Part shown: in pieces, positions 25,975 to 39,789 of the stretch | Layout: every line of letters begins with the position of its first letter | Numbering within the stretch: the stretch's first letter is position 1 | Assembly: GCF_029227915.1 (NCBI RefSeq) | Contig: NC_079877.1 | Span: 14,011,351 to 14,075,350 of the forward strand | DNA from: Hydractinia symbiolongicarpus | Taxonomy: Eukaryota; Cnidaria; Hydrozoa; Anthoathecata; Hydractiniidae | Reading direction: 5' to 3' | DNA length: 64,000 nt | Position numbers and translations under genes: made by a program | The notes under the pieces: generated by a model | Databases searched by the model: none | Seen by the model: the letters and a program-made list of their open reading frames with translations, nothing else | What the model was told of the DNA's origin: nothing

Positions 25975-26590
25975 AACTTTGATAAAAAATTTTCGATTTT
26001 TAGAAAAGGTTGATTTTTCGCGAAAATAACTTTCGCGAATTTCAGGTTAAATTTCTTACCAGGCAGAAATTTTCGCGAAAAAAAGCCAAAATCGCGAAAA
26101 TCGCGAAAATTTCTGCCCTTAAAGTACTTGCTTTCTGTTGTCGTCCGATTGAACAAATGCGTTGGCAGTTTCGATCATGTCTGGTTTGTCAGTCCTATCT
26201 TTGTGGAAATTGAGACGCACTGGAAGCATTGTTGATCTCGTACTAGTTAAAGGAGGAAGTGTCATCACGAAATTGAAAATAAGTTCCCCCATCAATTTTT
26301 TTCCACAGGTTTAGTATATATATTGTGAACCAATTCTAAGTAGAGTGTTGTCGGTCTTGTTTGAAGCATTGTTAACACCGCGCACTTATCACACTTGGTC
26401 CATCTATTTTTTTTTCATTGAAATTCATTGTCATTCGCAAAAATTTTTGTTCCCAAAAATGAAGATTTTGGAAAATTCGCGAAATTTTTTTCTGTAAAAT
26501 TTCTTCCAGAAGTAGAATTTGCGAAAATTCACGATTTTTTATCCTTGCGAAAATTTCTGCCCGCGAAAATTACTTGTCCTTAAAGTATTC
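25975..26590. repeat. Repeat blocks rich in TTTCGCGAAAATTT
   Basis: Two clusters, about 25975-26127 and 26440-26590, are packed with GCGAAAAT/ATTTTCGC words in both orientations. Both close with a similar phrase (AAATTTCTGCCC, then CCTTAAAGTA). They look like two related or split copies of an inverted-repeat element. A related motif cluster appears near 48740-49290. Confidence 0.5.
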
Positions 26591-27061
26591 GGGAAATATA
26601 CAAAGGAGGACTGGTCGTTGTCAGATACTATAGTCCTTCTCTGCATTATCTTTATTTTGCTTCGATGTTACTACTGCTTATTTTGAAAATATATCTTACA
26701 TAGAATATGGCGTATCTATATTTCTATATATAATCTCCTGCATTTTGTGAAGGCTTTCAGCGCAATATTTTGGAACTTGAATAAGCCAATTTAGGGGCAA
26801 AAGTTAAAAAAGAGGCAAATCCCAAACTATCTATTAATTTTTCTTCATATAGACAACGTGTTTGTCTTTAGGGTTAAGGTTCTCCTTTGTTGACAATTTT
26901 AGAACGCAAATACTTTTACAAACGATTATCATAAACAATTATCATCAAAGATAAAGCCCAAGCCTAACAAAAAACTATCAGAGTTATCACAAGTTCATGC
27001 CTCTGATGTGTAGATAAATAAAAGCAAATATATATATAATATTATCTTTACATCTGTGTTA

Positions 27062-28266
27062 GGGGAAGAGAACGCCAGAACAGCAGAAATGGCAGCCAGT
27101 TGGAGTGCTATCTATTTGTCAACCATTCTGTCAAAGTATTAGCCGAAAGATATTTACAACGCTGATGAAATCAGTCTCTTCTACCAAGCACTTTCAGATA
27201 AGTCTTTGTACTGGAAAGGGCGTTATAGTAATGGTAAGAAAAACCAAGTGCGACTTAAAGCATTGGCTGCTTGCAATGCTACAGAAAAAAATCTACCCAT
27301 GTTTGAAATCGGAAAGTCTTCCTGTGAAAATTGGACTTGTCATTATCCTTCTCAAAAGACGAGTTAGATAAATGCAGGTTTGTTTTCCGATATGGGTAAA
27401 GAAGTTTGACTAAGAAATTGCAGCTCAAGACCGCTATAATTATCAACAACTGTTTTGCCCATTCGAGGACCTGGAAGCAATTGAACTTAGCTTTCTACCG
27501 CCGAACATAACGTCTAGATGCAATCCATGGAGTGAGCTGATATTAGAAGTTTAAAAGCATTTTACCGTCATTTAATTATTAGGCGCTCTTTTACAAGCAT
27601 TGATAGAGACAAATCGTATACAAAATTTAGTATGTTAGAGGTCATGGCTTTGCTATCTGCAGCTTGGGAATGCGACTCACCAAGGAAAATAACTGCTTCA
27701 GGGAAGCCAGCATAACTTCTAAAAGCCAAGCACGAAGCCAGATTGATGAAGATGCCTCTTTTTGAGTTGCCTGCAGCAAAGCCTGAAGTGTTTCAAGATA
27801 GGTATGAACCTTTAATTGATCTTACAGTTCGTGACTACGTATATGATTATAAAATCATCGCTCGGCTTACTTAATCAGAGCTTGATGCAGCTGGTGATAA
27901 ATAGAATGATGTGGATGATGTAGATCAGGAAAATGTTACCAACAACGAAAGATCAAATCCATCAAGCTTTAGAAATTCTTCAGTTGTGCTGTCTTCACCA
28001 AGGTAATGGCAAGCAAAAGATGCTGAAAAAGTGGCAGAAATTTTATTACTAAAGCAGAAGCGGATAATCTTTTTTTACTACTGAATTTTTTAAGTTGTAA
28101 GACTTGTTACTTTTAAACACCTTCTTGATAGATTGTCATAAAATCAAAGCAAATAAATATTATGGAAAAAATTACCAATTGTTTTCAATTGTCAATTTAA
28201 CAAACTCTCGATGTAACGTACTATTTTTCATTTTCCTTCGATGTTCGTTTTATTGAGAATCTACTG
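27062..28266 (+). pseudogene. Second pogo/Tigger transposase pseudogene with 3' terminal repeat
   Basis: Broken plus-strand frames follow the Tigger order: PKDIYNADEISLFYQALSDK (first catalytic Asp region), YSNGKKNQVRLKALAACNAT, a degenerate INNCFAHS, LSFLPPNITS, then HLIIRRSFTSIDRDK and a late DYVYDYKIIARLT. The sequence CTACTGTA at 28261-28268 reads on the other strand as TACAGTAGATTCTCAATAAA, which fits a CAGT-type Tigger terminus with a TA target site. No matching left end was found. Many stops make it inactive. It belongs to a different subfamily from the copy at 2040-2772. Confidence 0.7.
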
Positions 28267-28268
28267 TA

Positions 28269-30279
28269 CAAACGGCGAAGACACCTAGCATAAAATGGCT
28301 TATTATGAAGACCGAGAGTATTTTTATCAAACATTATGAGATTCTCAGAAATATAAATCACGATTTGTTGCTAATTTTTATAATCATCCCACCTATACCA
28401 AGAGCACACTGTAAAAACATTTCAAAACGTTAAAAGTTGCTGAATTTAATTGTTAAATAAAAAAAGAAAAAAAAGAAAAATTAATGAAAAAAGAAAGAAG
28501 AGTATGATAATACGTCTGTGTTTTATTAAGTTTTACAACAAAGGCTGGGCGGATAACGCCAGGAAAATGCTTCTCTCGCTATGCTCCTTTCCACGCTCTC
28601 ATGGAAAAGAAGCACAGCAAAAAAGGAGTGTTTGCCGGGATAGGACTTGAATATGAAATTATTTTCTCCCGCAGAAGGCGAGGAAATAAAAAAACAACAA
28701 CCCTAACAAAAAGCCGTAGGGGGTTGACCCAATGAGTCGGTATTTGCCTAAAACAAAACATTCGTGAAGAAAATCACGAGCGCATGCAATTTTGAGCGGT
28801 GATATGTGTAAGTATAGTTTTTCTTTTATTCCAGAAGACGCATCTTAATAGAAATTAAAGCGAAAGTTTAGTCCTGGCTATGCATCGCTTACTATGGCTT
28901 CCTATCAAGAATAAGATTTTATTTGGTTAATCTTGCTTTAAAACTTCTTAATTGAAAAGTGTTGAAAGGTTTTATCAGATGTTTAAGTTCATTTCTGAAG
29001 TTCAAATATCCTTGAAATCAAAAAAAAAAGTTTACTTCAGTAAGTATTGCACTGTTACTCGAGTCACATATGTTTGCTATTTCTTGACCTTTTGGCTTTC
29101 AAAAGAAAGATTAAATATACATAAACGAATGTTTATGTATATTTAAGAGTTTTAAGGGTTGAAATTTAAGAGCCTACAAAGCATAAACTATTAATATACA
29201 CAAGGTGGCTTTTTTATACTGTTGCATAAAGATGAGAAGTGAGGAAGATTCTTTGGGAATTTGAAAAAACATAGCAATTCCGTTTACGGTTCGTAATTCT
29301 CATGTGTTCGGCAAAATGAAAATATTTTGATGGAGAGAATCATATAAAAAAATATAGTCATAAAAATATATTTTTTTAGTATATTATTTACAAATTACTT
29401 AACAAAACATTTTTTAACAAAAACCAACGATAAATAAAAGGCAAAGTTATAAGAAGGTATAATAAAATGTTCAGCATTTCTTAAATGCAAACAAGAAGTA
29501 TATGAACATAAAGTCAACACCTTTTCTCCTTTTCCCTACAAGTCTAGAATCAAAAAAAAAAGAAGTTATGTCTGGGATAAATTAGCAGCTGCTTAGGGCT
29601 ATAACAGCAATGGTTTAACAATAAGGTGCAAATTTAAGGCCAGTACTTAAAAAAATTCTAATATAATGATTTATGTCAGATTTAACAGGAGCATGATAAA
29701 GTATTGATTTTTTATGAGACTTATTATTAAAAAAGAGATTATTATTAAAAGCGTATATTTTTTAGCAGAACATTTTTCTAAAATAGCTGTTTTCAGATTT
29801 TCCAGGACTAAATCAACTTTTACATTTTCTACACGGTTTTGTCGGACAATCAAATAAAGTACACATAGAAGGCATACAGTGTAATTACGTCACCCAGTTG
29901 GGAAACACAGCGTTTTAACTAAATATCAGCGCCGTTCAGAGAAACCGGCACAACTCTTACAGATTATCACTCAGGACTAGCTCTTTTGCTTTATTATCGC
30001 AAAAACGGACCGAAATCCTGTGCGCAATATTTAGTAGGAAATAATCTAATTATATTAATTAGCTGACCTAATCTCCACCAAATAAGAGAAGTGATTTATA
30101 CTTTTGACAGCATGAGAAATGTGTTAACAGCGAACAATTAAGGTTTTTTGAAGAAACACGCAGTCTGATTAACGTTGATCGATCACCATGAAAACGTAAT
30201 ATTGTCGTGTTCACCTCGTAATTGTGAAATTTCATCCAATGCATTTCTCATTTAGTACAACTGAGCGAAAATGAATCAG
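28269..30279. other. Spacer downstream of CHEK1
   Basis: AT-rich, with purine runs near 28460-28505. No gene, tRNA or defined repeat could be supported. The right part should include the CHEK1 3' UTR. Confidence 0.35.
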
Positions 30280-33200
30280 CTATACTAAATATTCCTTCAT
30301 CTCTCTTTTGATTTTTTGAAATTCTCTTTTAAACTCGAGCCCATCACCCTGATAAATAAAGAATATCAAAATAAATAAAAACCACATAATTAAACGTACC
30401 AAAGGACACTTCGATAAATTTGAAAAGTTAGGCACACTTGCATAAAGAAGTTACACACCTTAGCTAATCTAAAATCCGCCAATAACGGTTTTTGATGAAT
30501 TTCAATAAAGTTGATAAGATATACCAAAGTAGTTTTTCTTCGATCTATTGTGGTGACTCTTATCTAAATTTAGCAACAATAAAAAAAACGTTAAACTGTT
30601 GAAAATTCAAATCAGATGTCGGTGTAGATAAAAACACACTACATGCCGATTATGATTTGAGTAACAAAAAGATAATTACTTGATTCTGTGACGTTATTTT
30701 ATAGGAATACGATAAATCTTCTAGTGTTTTCGATATTTTCTTAGCAGCTTCATCTAAGCCCATACCAACATTAAATCTGGTCATTCGTTTTACAAGATGA
30801 GTGAATGGATTCTAAAACATAAGTTTTTGTTAACCGATCAAAGTGACGACCTTTTTAGTTCGAAAAGACGAGTGTTAGGTTAACTTAAACGTACACAAAC
30901 CAAAACGATCCAAAACTTGAAAAATATGGCGCGTAAAACGTAAATAACAAACTCTACACCGAGTAAAGAAGGGGTATTACATAATAAGAAGTGTAAACGG
31001 TGAATTACTTAAAGAAAACATAAAAATTTAGAAAAAACATTTAGTACGCTACGTAAATTATAAAGAGTGCAAAAATGCAACAGTTTGAAAAAAAGGTAAT
31101 ATAGAAGACGTCAGATATTTACTAAGAGTTCTTTTACATCTATGACAGTATCATTTGAATAAAACTCCTTGTGAAAAGTATGCTTCGCATGGATTTACAA
31201 TTCCTGGTTACTGGTTTCTTTTATATAAGCTTTTCATGTAGGGAATGTAAGCAAACCAAACAAAAATTAAATTTTTATAACGCATACAAGTAAAAGAATG
31301 AACAAAGTAATGGATATAAAAGACTTGTACAGTACTTTACCTGTGACGAACCAGGTGTTGCAGATATTTGACTCAGCAACATATCTTCTATATGTGTCGG
31401 TTGTGAATACCATAGCGGCGCTCTTAAATCATTCTCATCATTCACGTGATCATCATTCTCGTACGTATCACGAGAAGAAATAGAGGGGTCCGGTTGCGAC
31501 AGCGAAATGCGGTTACTATGAAAATAAATACGAATTGTTTAATTCTGTATTGTAAGTTGCTCTGAATCCATGAAATACAGAAAGATGAATACTACTTGTT
31601 TAAACACAAAATTAAAAATTACCTGTATAGAATACGGTAGCCAATAGTTCTTTTATATATTCCAGGCATTCCTCTATTTTACATACAAAAACAACCTACC
31701 TACAATGTTTTACGTCTAAGGGGCTTACAGCCTCAGTGTTTGAGCAGTGTCTTTTCATTGCTGGTGATTCAGAATTTGAAAAACCTGTCCGAGGAGTTTT
31801 ACTCTTTGATCCAGAATATGACCTAAAAAACGTACACTATCTTAAAAAGAATCGCAGCGTTTATCCTAAGACCAATATTTATCATTAAACATATACTAAA
31901 GACAACAATTGATTTTTATTCTTTTTTATTATTTCCCAAAAATCCCTGGCGTACCTATTAAACCATTTATCTTTTTTGATTTGAGATATCGTATACCTCT
32001 GATTAGGTGTGGCAACCAAAATCTTTTTAAGAAAACCTATGAAATAAAATAATTTTTTGAGGAAACTTATTAACACCAATAACTTTGATTTACAGACTTA
32101 TGGATGACTCCCAAATCGATAAGTGCATGCCAACCATTTAGTATATAAGACGTTTGCACTTTAAGCTCTTCTTATATTTACCTAAATTTCAAAATCAAAA
32201 AAATATGTTTAAGTATCGCCAAAACTCAAGCACTGAAACATACGCTCCTGTGAAGCAGGGGCACAACAATAAGTTTAAAACATATTCAGGCTATCAACGC
32301 TAGCAGGAGCTAAAATTGCTACACATATACTTCATGTTTAGACATGATAATCAGTTAGTATAAACACTTAGAGTAGATTTCATAGCATTTTTGCAGAATT
32401 ACTATTCCTTCCTCCTCCCCTCTCAAAACAAAAGAAAGGTAAAAGATTAAGATCAGAAGCAAAGACACCACCAAGAAAAAATTAATTTTTGCAGCTTTCA
32501 CAACTATAGTTTCACCAAAAATTATTGACAAGCTTATCATTATCTTGTAAATATCCTTCGAAAAAAACTTTTCACCTTTTTTCTTAGATCATCTAATTCC
32601 ACATACACAATTTTGAAACTTTTATATAAGATTTGTTTGTATAAAAAGTAAAAAAATATTCGAATAGAATTTTTAGCGATTATTAACACAGAAAGTTGTT
32701 GTTTACACGACAATTTTCTTGTTTAATCCAAGACACCACAAATGAAATTAATTCTAACAAAAACAAAAATTGGTAAACTTGCCATTCGCAAACTTTGGAA
32801 AAATGATTTAAATTATTTTTTAGATACATCAACTCAGTATTTTGTGTCTCTTACAGAAATCAATTTTTTTATGACATTCAATTGATTTAATTCGTGCAAA
32901 ATATTAATTGATAACTTTATAGTGACTGACGAAAATTAATATCCTGTTTTACATTATGCAGACTTGTTTAGATTAACACAACTTACCTAATGATAATGTA
33001 TCAATTTTAATCCAGGGTGTCGTATGCACCTTTTTTGACTCTATCCAGTTCACATATTCTTTACAGTTTCTAGAAGGTTCATCCCATGGCAACTCTAAAA
33101 GGTATGATTTATAAATAGGTGAAAGAAATCTTAATTAAGACATATTCTTTACAGTTTTTAGAAAGTTCATCCCATGGCAACTCTAAAAGGTATCATTTAT

Positions 33201-36200
33201 AAATAGGTGAAAAAAATCACAATAATATTAAGGTAAATCTTAAATAAGTTATGCACAATTGATCGAATCGAAATTTTCTGAAGTAGCATGAATACATAAG
33301 GTATACACACCTCCAGCTAACATAGCAGTAAGAACAATCCCACAAGACCAAATGTCCGCTGGTTCAGCTTTATATTCACTTTGTTTCAATACCTACAACA
33401 TTTAAATATTCTTCATATCCGAAAAACAATTCCTACAGTTAATAAGTAAGATTTTTATGTTTGTTTTGGGTTATATAAAATATACAAAACCCAGTTAGCT
33501 GATATTACATAATTTATATTCTGTCTAAGGCGATAAAATTTCAAAAGAAAGAAGAGAAAGCACCTAATTTTATGTTTTAGATATAAAAAATTGGTATGGG
33601 CATGGAGTGTTTCTTTCGAAAATGACATTTCCACAACCATAAGAGCATTACCATGACTGAGAGGGGTTTTCTAGTTACACTAGCCAAAACAGACATTTTA
33701 GTAACAACCAGTAACCAATATTAGTAATTATTATTTAAATAATATTTTAATTAAAATAGTATATCTTTTACTTTCCCTATTTCTAACTAATAGCTAATAT
33801 CGATTATATGTAATTACAACTGATATTTTACCGAGCATTCATATGAATGCTGTCCGTTTTTATCACCATAATATACATTCTTATTACATTCTTATATAGT
33901 GCAAGAATAAATATTTATTATATAAAACAAGAGTAAAAAATAAAGAAATAAAAACATTGGGACCTAAAAAGAAATTTGGGAAATTCATTTGTTTTTTTGG
34001 CTGATGTACTGAAAACTGATATAACATAAGAATACCTCTGGTGCAACGTAGGGTGGTGTACCACAACATCTTTTTAACAAACGCTCTTTATTTTTATATT
34101 TGAACACAGTTGATAACCCGAAATCTGTAATCTTTAGATTCTCTAAAACAAGAAAAATATATTAAACAGTTTACTTAGTATACAAAACTGATTGATATTA
34201 TGTATCACCTTAATATTATTAGTATTAAAGCACAAATTACACTTGTCTTACAAACCTTCTATATCAACTAACAGATTTTCTGGTTTAATATCACGATGTG
34301 TAACACCTTTTGAATGAATATACTCCTAAACGATATCAAAACATAATAAAAACGATAACACCTCTGTTACACATAAGTGGCTCATGATGTAAATATTAAA
34401 AAATGGTGACTTACCAACCCACTGATGAGCTGTTTAAAATATTTATTAGCTTGTGAAACAGGCATACCTACATCAGGTTCTAGAAAAAATATGGAGGAAA
34501 TAAAATACAAACATGCTGAACTCTGAGACATTTTCTAACTTCATTTTTGCACATAATCATCAATATGATCACTAAATATTTGTTAGGAGTTAAGAATTTA
34601 ATCAACAGTAAGAAAGAATATACAAAGAAAAAAATAATTCATCAAATTGCACTTGTTGGTACAAACTTTGTAGACATGAGGATTCTATTTATTTTTAGCA
34701 TTAACATAAAAAGCTACATTTAATTGACAAAAGTGTCTTTTCGTTACAAGATATAAGAAAGATATGGCTAAAGGATATTATATTCTCAACCAACATGAAT
34801 AACTCACTTCTTAGTAGATATGTACAATATCTGTGAACAACAAACCAACAAAAACAAACAAAAAAAGTGATAATATATACCTATTTTGTCAAAGAGCTCA
34901 CCGCCTGGAGCATATTCTAGGAATAAATAGATACGATCAGCTTCTGTTCTCTGACCGTAAAATTTGACTATGTGGTTATGTTCTAACATTCTGTGGATGC
35001 ACACCTGAACATAAAACACAAGGTAGATAAACAGAGGTGCATCTTATGAAAAAAAATAAAAGAAACAAGGAAAGACTTAAAGACATGAAAACATTGTGAA
35101 TATGAATTTAACATTTGTGCTGATTTTTGAAAATTTGTTCTCTATTAAAAAGTCCTTACAACATTTGATCTATATAAACAGATAGAATTACCTTACATTC
35201 ACAATAAGTAGTAATCACAATCTAAAACATGTTAGTAATTATAGGAAAAAAACATAAAAAACTAAGAGCTAACTTTGGGGGTTTATAAGTACAAATGTTT
35301 GAGAACATTTTGTTGTTCAGCAAAGAAACCTGAAAATAACAGTCAATGATCCTTAAGGACATGGTTTTTTAGTCAAACGAAGGTGTAACAAGGCTTCCTA
35401 ACAAAGAAAATGAGACATATATAACGGAAATCATGTATCTGTACGTTTGAATGTCATTTTTGTTTACACTACAAAAATAAAATTTTAAGTAAACTAATTA
35501 ATCTTGTGTATTTTTGATTTTTTTGGGCTGGCAATCCTTAATTTATTTTAGATGGTGAAGGGTAGATCCATCCTATCCATATATGCGTAAACCATTAAAT
35601 TATTCGTAACCAAAAGGTAAAATAGTCCCAAGATATACACAGCATTATTGTTGTGAACTTGAATTCAAACTTTGCCTAAATGCTACACTATTTAAATGGA
35701 ACTTTCATTTGCACTAAATTATAATTTTTTTAATGATTGGATGTTGACTTAAATGTCCATGTTTCCAATTTTTTTCTTTAAGAACACAATTTGTTATATC
35801 TTATTTGCAGTGTTTGTATACAGCTGCTGTCTTGTCAACGAAGAAAAGGTTGTGTGGTAAATTGCACACACAAAATTGCTAGTTTCTGGATGTGTGATTC
35901 CAGGGTTCCCACTCATTTTGCAAGTAACTTTTTTTAGGATAATTAGGAGAATTTAGAAGAATTTGAGCTGTTTTTTTAGGAAATTTTTTCAATAAAGCGG
36001 GGAAAAGACATACAAAAATTTAAAAGATTTGAGGAGAATTTTAAATTAGTGACAAGGGTAACTTGGAAAATAAAAAATAATTAAATTTTTTTCTAAGTTA
36101 TATTTTTAGGAGTATTTGCAAAAAAATCAGGAAATTTTAGGATATTTTAGAATTTTTTAGGATTTTTAGGAGGGGTGGGAACTCTGGATTCTTAACTCTT

Positions 36201-37128
36201 AACTAGTCGTCCTACAAAAAATAAATTTCTGCATTACAATCTTAAAACAGCACACCCAAGTCTGTTTCAGGCTTGCATGCAGGTTTGTGAGTGTGTTGTG
36301 ATTGTGATCACACATGTTAGAATGAGAAAGTCTGCACACATAATAATTTCAGTAAAAAATGATAAGTATACTTCTTTTTTTAAATTATCTTTATTCCCAA
36401 CAAGTTTGTCTGCATTTACAATCTTTACAGCAACTGCTTCTTGCGTTTTCCTATTGATTGCCAGCCTGACCCTAAAATAAAATGAAAAATTGCGACCTCA
36501 AAGTAAATAATGAAATTACATTTCCTGTCATTAGACTAGATGGAGTATCTATTGGAAGGCAGAGGTTGACAAATTGCAGTACATATTTATTTTGCCTTTG
36601 TAGATTTGGAAAAAGATTTTAGTAAAGATTACGTTATTTGGTGGGCTATAAAGGCATTAGGTGTGAAATAGGTGCTAGTCAAACTTTGGCATCTATATAT
36701 AGCTAATATTTGAATTCACCATTGGACACTCAAATATTCATTCTAGGATCTTTGTTTATAATAAAAAAACTAGACACATTTGGCACAATTTACTAAAATT
36801 GACAAAGCCATGGACCATTTTAAATTGCTTTATATACCAAGTTCAGAATACACTTAAAAGTGTACCTGGCCATATTCTCTGAGTAAAACACATTATTAGA
36901 ACAAAACCATTAGCTATTTAAAAATCACTAATGTAGTATGTTGTTCTAAAAAAAATTAATGACTTAATTGCAATGCAAAGGTCATGCAGCGGAGCCACAG
37001 GGAACTGTATTTTCAGTGTGAATTTATCTCAATATTCAATAAATCTGTCTTACTTACTCTCCATAGGCACCTTCACCAAGTGTCTCCACAAAATCCCATC
37101 CTTCAACAAAAGGTTCATAAACAGACAT
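30280..37128 (-). CDS. CHEK1: Checkpoint kinase 1
   Basis: Exons in coding order: 37058-37128, 36372-36471, 34881-35004, 34415-34479, 34256-34325, 34036-34142, 33311-33392, 32987-33094, 31955-32036, 31700-31822, 31341-31515, 30680-30811, 30459-30563, 30280-30348. They total 1413 bases, or 470 residues, against 476 in human CHK1. The kinase domain spans about residues 11-265, with GEGAYG at 18-23, the ATP lysine in AVK at 40, HRD at 130-132, DFG at 150-152 and PPYVAPE at 173-179. The C-terminal regulatory/KA1 region is conserved: [37 protein letters not shown] and [12 protein letters not shown] sites in ISLSQPDPS and [10 protein letters not shown] correspond in position to the ATR target serines of vertebrates. 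CHK1 acts in the DNA-damage and replication checkpoint, restraining CDC25. The gene appears intact. Intron 1 holds a LINE fragment and intron 7 a partial exon duplicate. Confidence 0.95.
33052..33218. repeat. 88-base tandem duplication covering half of CHEK1 exon 8
   Basis: The segment from 33052 recurs from 33140 with a few substitutions. It contains the 5' half of exon 8, its acceptor and flanking intron. The outer copy has an acceptor and encodes [15 protein letters not shown] but then runs into intron without a donor, so it should not be a usable exon. Confidence 0.85.
35900..36187. repeat. Short inverted-repeat element in CHEK1 intron 2
   Basis: The element opens CCAGGGTTCCCACTC and closes with GGGTGGGAACTCTGG, which are near-perfect reverse complements. 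The interior is rich in TTTTAGGA repeats. The flanks both show ATT, a possible target duplication. Confidence 0.6.
36570..36705 (+). pseudogene. Non-LTR reverse transcriptase fragment
   Basis: A plus-strand frame reads [18 protein letters not shown] with a following [11 protein letters not shown]. This is clearly related to [14 protein letters not shown] and [11 protein letters not shown] of the LINE at 41.8-44.9 kb. It is a short dead piece inside CHEK1 intron 1, antisense to the kinase. Confidence 0.7.
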
Positions 37129-37180
37129 AACTTTTTTGGTTGTATTTTCTAGACACTCTGTATAGTTAATTATAATAATT

Positions 37181-37211
37181 AATAGTAATAGTAATAGTAA
37201 TAATAGTAGTA

Positions 37212-37290
<79 letters not shown>
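37181..37290. repeat. AAT/ATA trinucleotide microsatellite
   Basis: A long run of TAA units, impure (TAG interruptions) on its left and pure on its right. It lies about 50 bases upstream of the CHEK1 start codon on the minus strand, so it is in or next to the promoter or 5' UTR. Confidence 0.95.
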
Positions 37291-37291
<1 letters not shown>

Positions 37292-37479
37292 TTGAATTAC
37301 ATGTCTAGAATTAGTTAATTACAATAAAAATAAACAATAATTTAAAAAAACACAAAAAAATAAAACCAGGAAATAACCAAAGCAACATTGAATGATGAGA
37401 TATATTTTTACAGGTAGAAGTACCACAGAATATCACAGAAATTTGCATAGGCTATGTAATTTGGTCCTGATATGGAACT

Positions 37480-37652
37480 TACCGTAATGCTTTGAATAAA
37501 TGCTCCCTTCTATTAAACGCCCCCCTCGAATAGACGCCCCTCCTTTTCAGTCATTTTTTAAATAAACGCCCCCCCCCCCTCGAATAGAAGCCCCTCCAAG
37601 ATGTCAAAAAATTTAATTAAAGCCCCGGGCGTTTATTCGAAGCATTACGGTA
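37480..37652. repeat. MITE-like palindrome, TACCGTAATGCTT ends
   Basis: The left arm TACCGTAATGCTTTGAATAA and the right arm (complement TACCGTAATGCTTCGAATAA) form a terminal inverted repeat of about 25 bases. The interior contains two CCCCTCGAATAGA-G-CCCCTCC units, giving it high C content. Confidence 0.8.
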
Positions 37653-37795
37653 ATATTTTTTTATGTTTTTATTGTAGTTTTACATCGTATAAATCTTTCC
37701 TGGCACCCTTCAATATTTTTTCATTATGTTTCAGCATTTTTTTAACTTTTTTACTTTTTTTACTTTAAAAAAATCCCTAGGTACTACAAAGACTC

Positions 37796-37850
37796 GTATT
37801 CTGCGGTACCAAGGTATTCTGCGGTACCATGGTATTCTGTGGTACTTCTC
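37796..37850. repeat. 18-base tandem repeat, three copies
   Basis: GTATTCTGCGGTACCAAG and close variants repeat three times. Confidence 0.75.
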
Positions 37851-38604
37851 CCTGTAATTGTTTTACTACCAGAAAATAAAATAATAACCCAACTTTGATG
37901 TCCTTTTAAAGAAGTTTGGTAAACTAACTCGTCTAGTTAGTCTGGGTGAAAAAAAAGAAAAGAGAAAATATACGTCAAAAGCGCAATTTGCTAGAGATAG
38001 TAATAATAACATGCTTAAAAGTCCTGTAGTTACTGTAGTGATTTATATTTGATGTGGTTAGCCTCACTTCCATTTAAAGAGATTCCTGCATTAAAAATGA
38101 TATTTTTATATGTTGTGGAGAATAAAAAGAATTGTAATTTGGTGTGAACATAAGTGTAAGCCAAAAGTTTATCTATGTAAAAAAAAAAAACAATGTCGTA
38201 TTTTGTTAATTTTTAATTACATTGATGTGGATACAATTTACAATAAAAAATTGTTTATTAAGTCTTTAAAATTCTTTTTCATTCTAAAGATATTTAAAAT
38301 TTTAAGTATTTAAAATCTGGGATCTTATGATATCATAAAAAAGTTTTGAAACATGCTGACATTACAGATGAGTTGCAGTGTGACGTACTTGTTTTGACAT
38401 TGCGTCTAACACAATGGACAGTATAAATATAAAGAGCAGACTACAATGATCGAAGAAATTAGGTGAAAAAAGCATCTTACTTTTTGAAATAATAAAACCT
38501 AATATGATCTAAATGCCAAAATATCATCAAGAGCAAAGTCCACACTGCTTAAAATTTGGTATTATGTAAGTTTGCAAGATATTTTGAATATTGATTTATG
38601 CTTA

Positions 38605-38888
38605 CTATCTTATTACATCATCAATGATGATGTCATAAGGTCAGATGGAAATCTTGGAAGCTAAATATCTTGGAAACGAAGAAGATTTTTAAAAAAATTC
38701 CACAAAACGTGACATATAAACAACCTTCTATCCTCTATAACATACAAAAATATCATTTCCAATGCAGAAATCAAGATACAAAACCATTTTTAAGCTGCTC
38801 AATTAGACTAGCCTTATGTGGAGATGAATTTAAACCTACAAGCTCTTAAACATGAATTAAACACTCTACCAACTGAGCTATCGACTCC
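38605..38888 (-). repeat. tRNA-derived SINE, second family
   Basis: On the minus strand the head at 38818-38888 reads GATAGCTCAGTTGGTAGAG (A box), a plausible anticodon arm with CAT, and GGTTTAAATTC as a degenerate B box. It then continues about 200 bases into an unrelated body containing TTCCAAGATATTTAGCTTCC. The T stem does not pair, so it is not a functional tRNA gene. Confidence 0.55.
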
Positions 38889-39789
38889 AGGGTGAGTGGT
38901 AGAATTTATTAAGAAAAGTAACTGACTGAGAGTATTTGAAATGGGTGAAACTAATACACTCAATCATAGTGCTGTGTTTTTCCTGCGTGTGCAAAAATAA
39001 AGGTAAGTTGTCTGCTTGGCTTGTTGACATTTTTACCTCCATTGGCCATTACATAATCACTTAAATGCACATGCAAGTAAATATCAGGACTGTGTTTCCA
39101 ATGTATTAGGCCAGAATAACCAACATAGCCCAGGGTACAAGAACCAAGACCACCATTGAAAATCTGTTATGTTTGCACCAGTCTAGTCAAAAAACAGTAA
39201 AAGGGAATGGCTAATTGATGCTAAATTGTCATATTATCAACCTTACTTTTGCTAATCAGAAAATCTTTGAAAAACATACAGCCAAGTTGAATAGGATCAC
39301 ATAGACATATGACACATTTTTTATGGTGACCTAATTAAAGTGCAAGAGGTAGAAGACTAGCTTGTTTGTGAATTCACAACTAATATGCAAACATCAGCGA
39401 TCATTTGTGTAGTTAGCTAGGAACCTATGCCTCTGCGCGTAGCGTAGCAATAAATCTTTCTGTTTTATCAATGTTGCTTATCTCTTAGGAAATTTTACAT
39501 ACAGATAGCTAGTTGAAGGTTTACACATAATTTCTATACTTATATGTGCTACAGATGTGTCCCATATTCTATTCTATCGAGTGAAAGAACAAATCAAATG
39601 CCCATATATTTTCCTTCAGACCAGATCACTCAAAAAGTCTCCTCGCACCACATCACATGGCGTTTGTTTATGCAAAAATGATGATTCGGCAAATTGGAAA
39701 CGCGGGAATATTTTTAACCAATGAAGAGGCTGAAGTTTCATCACATTTCCACGAATTTTGAAACATTCGAAAAATATTCGATGTAAATA

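Noticed and set aside
38818-38888. tRNA-Met(CAT)-like gene on the minus strand
   Set aside because: A box and anticodon arm are good, but the T stem is unpaired, the B box is degenerate and SINE-like sequence follows.
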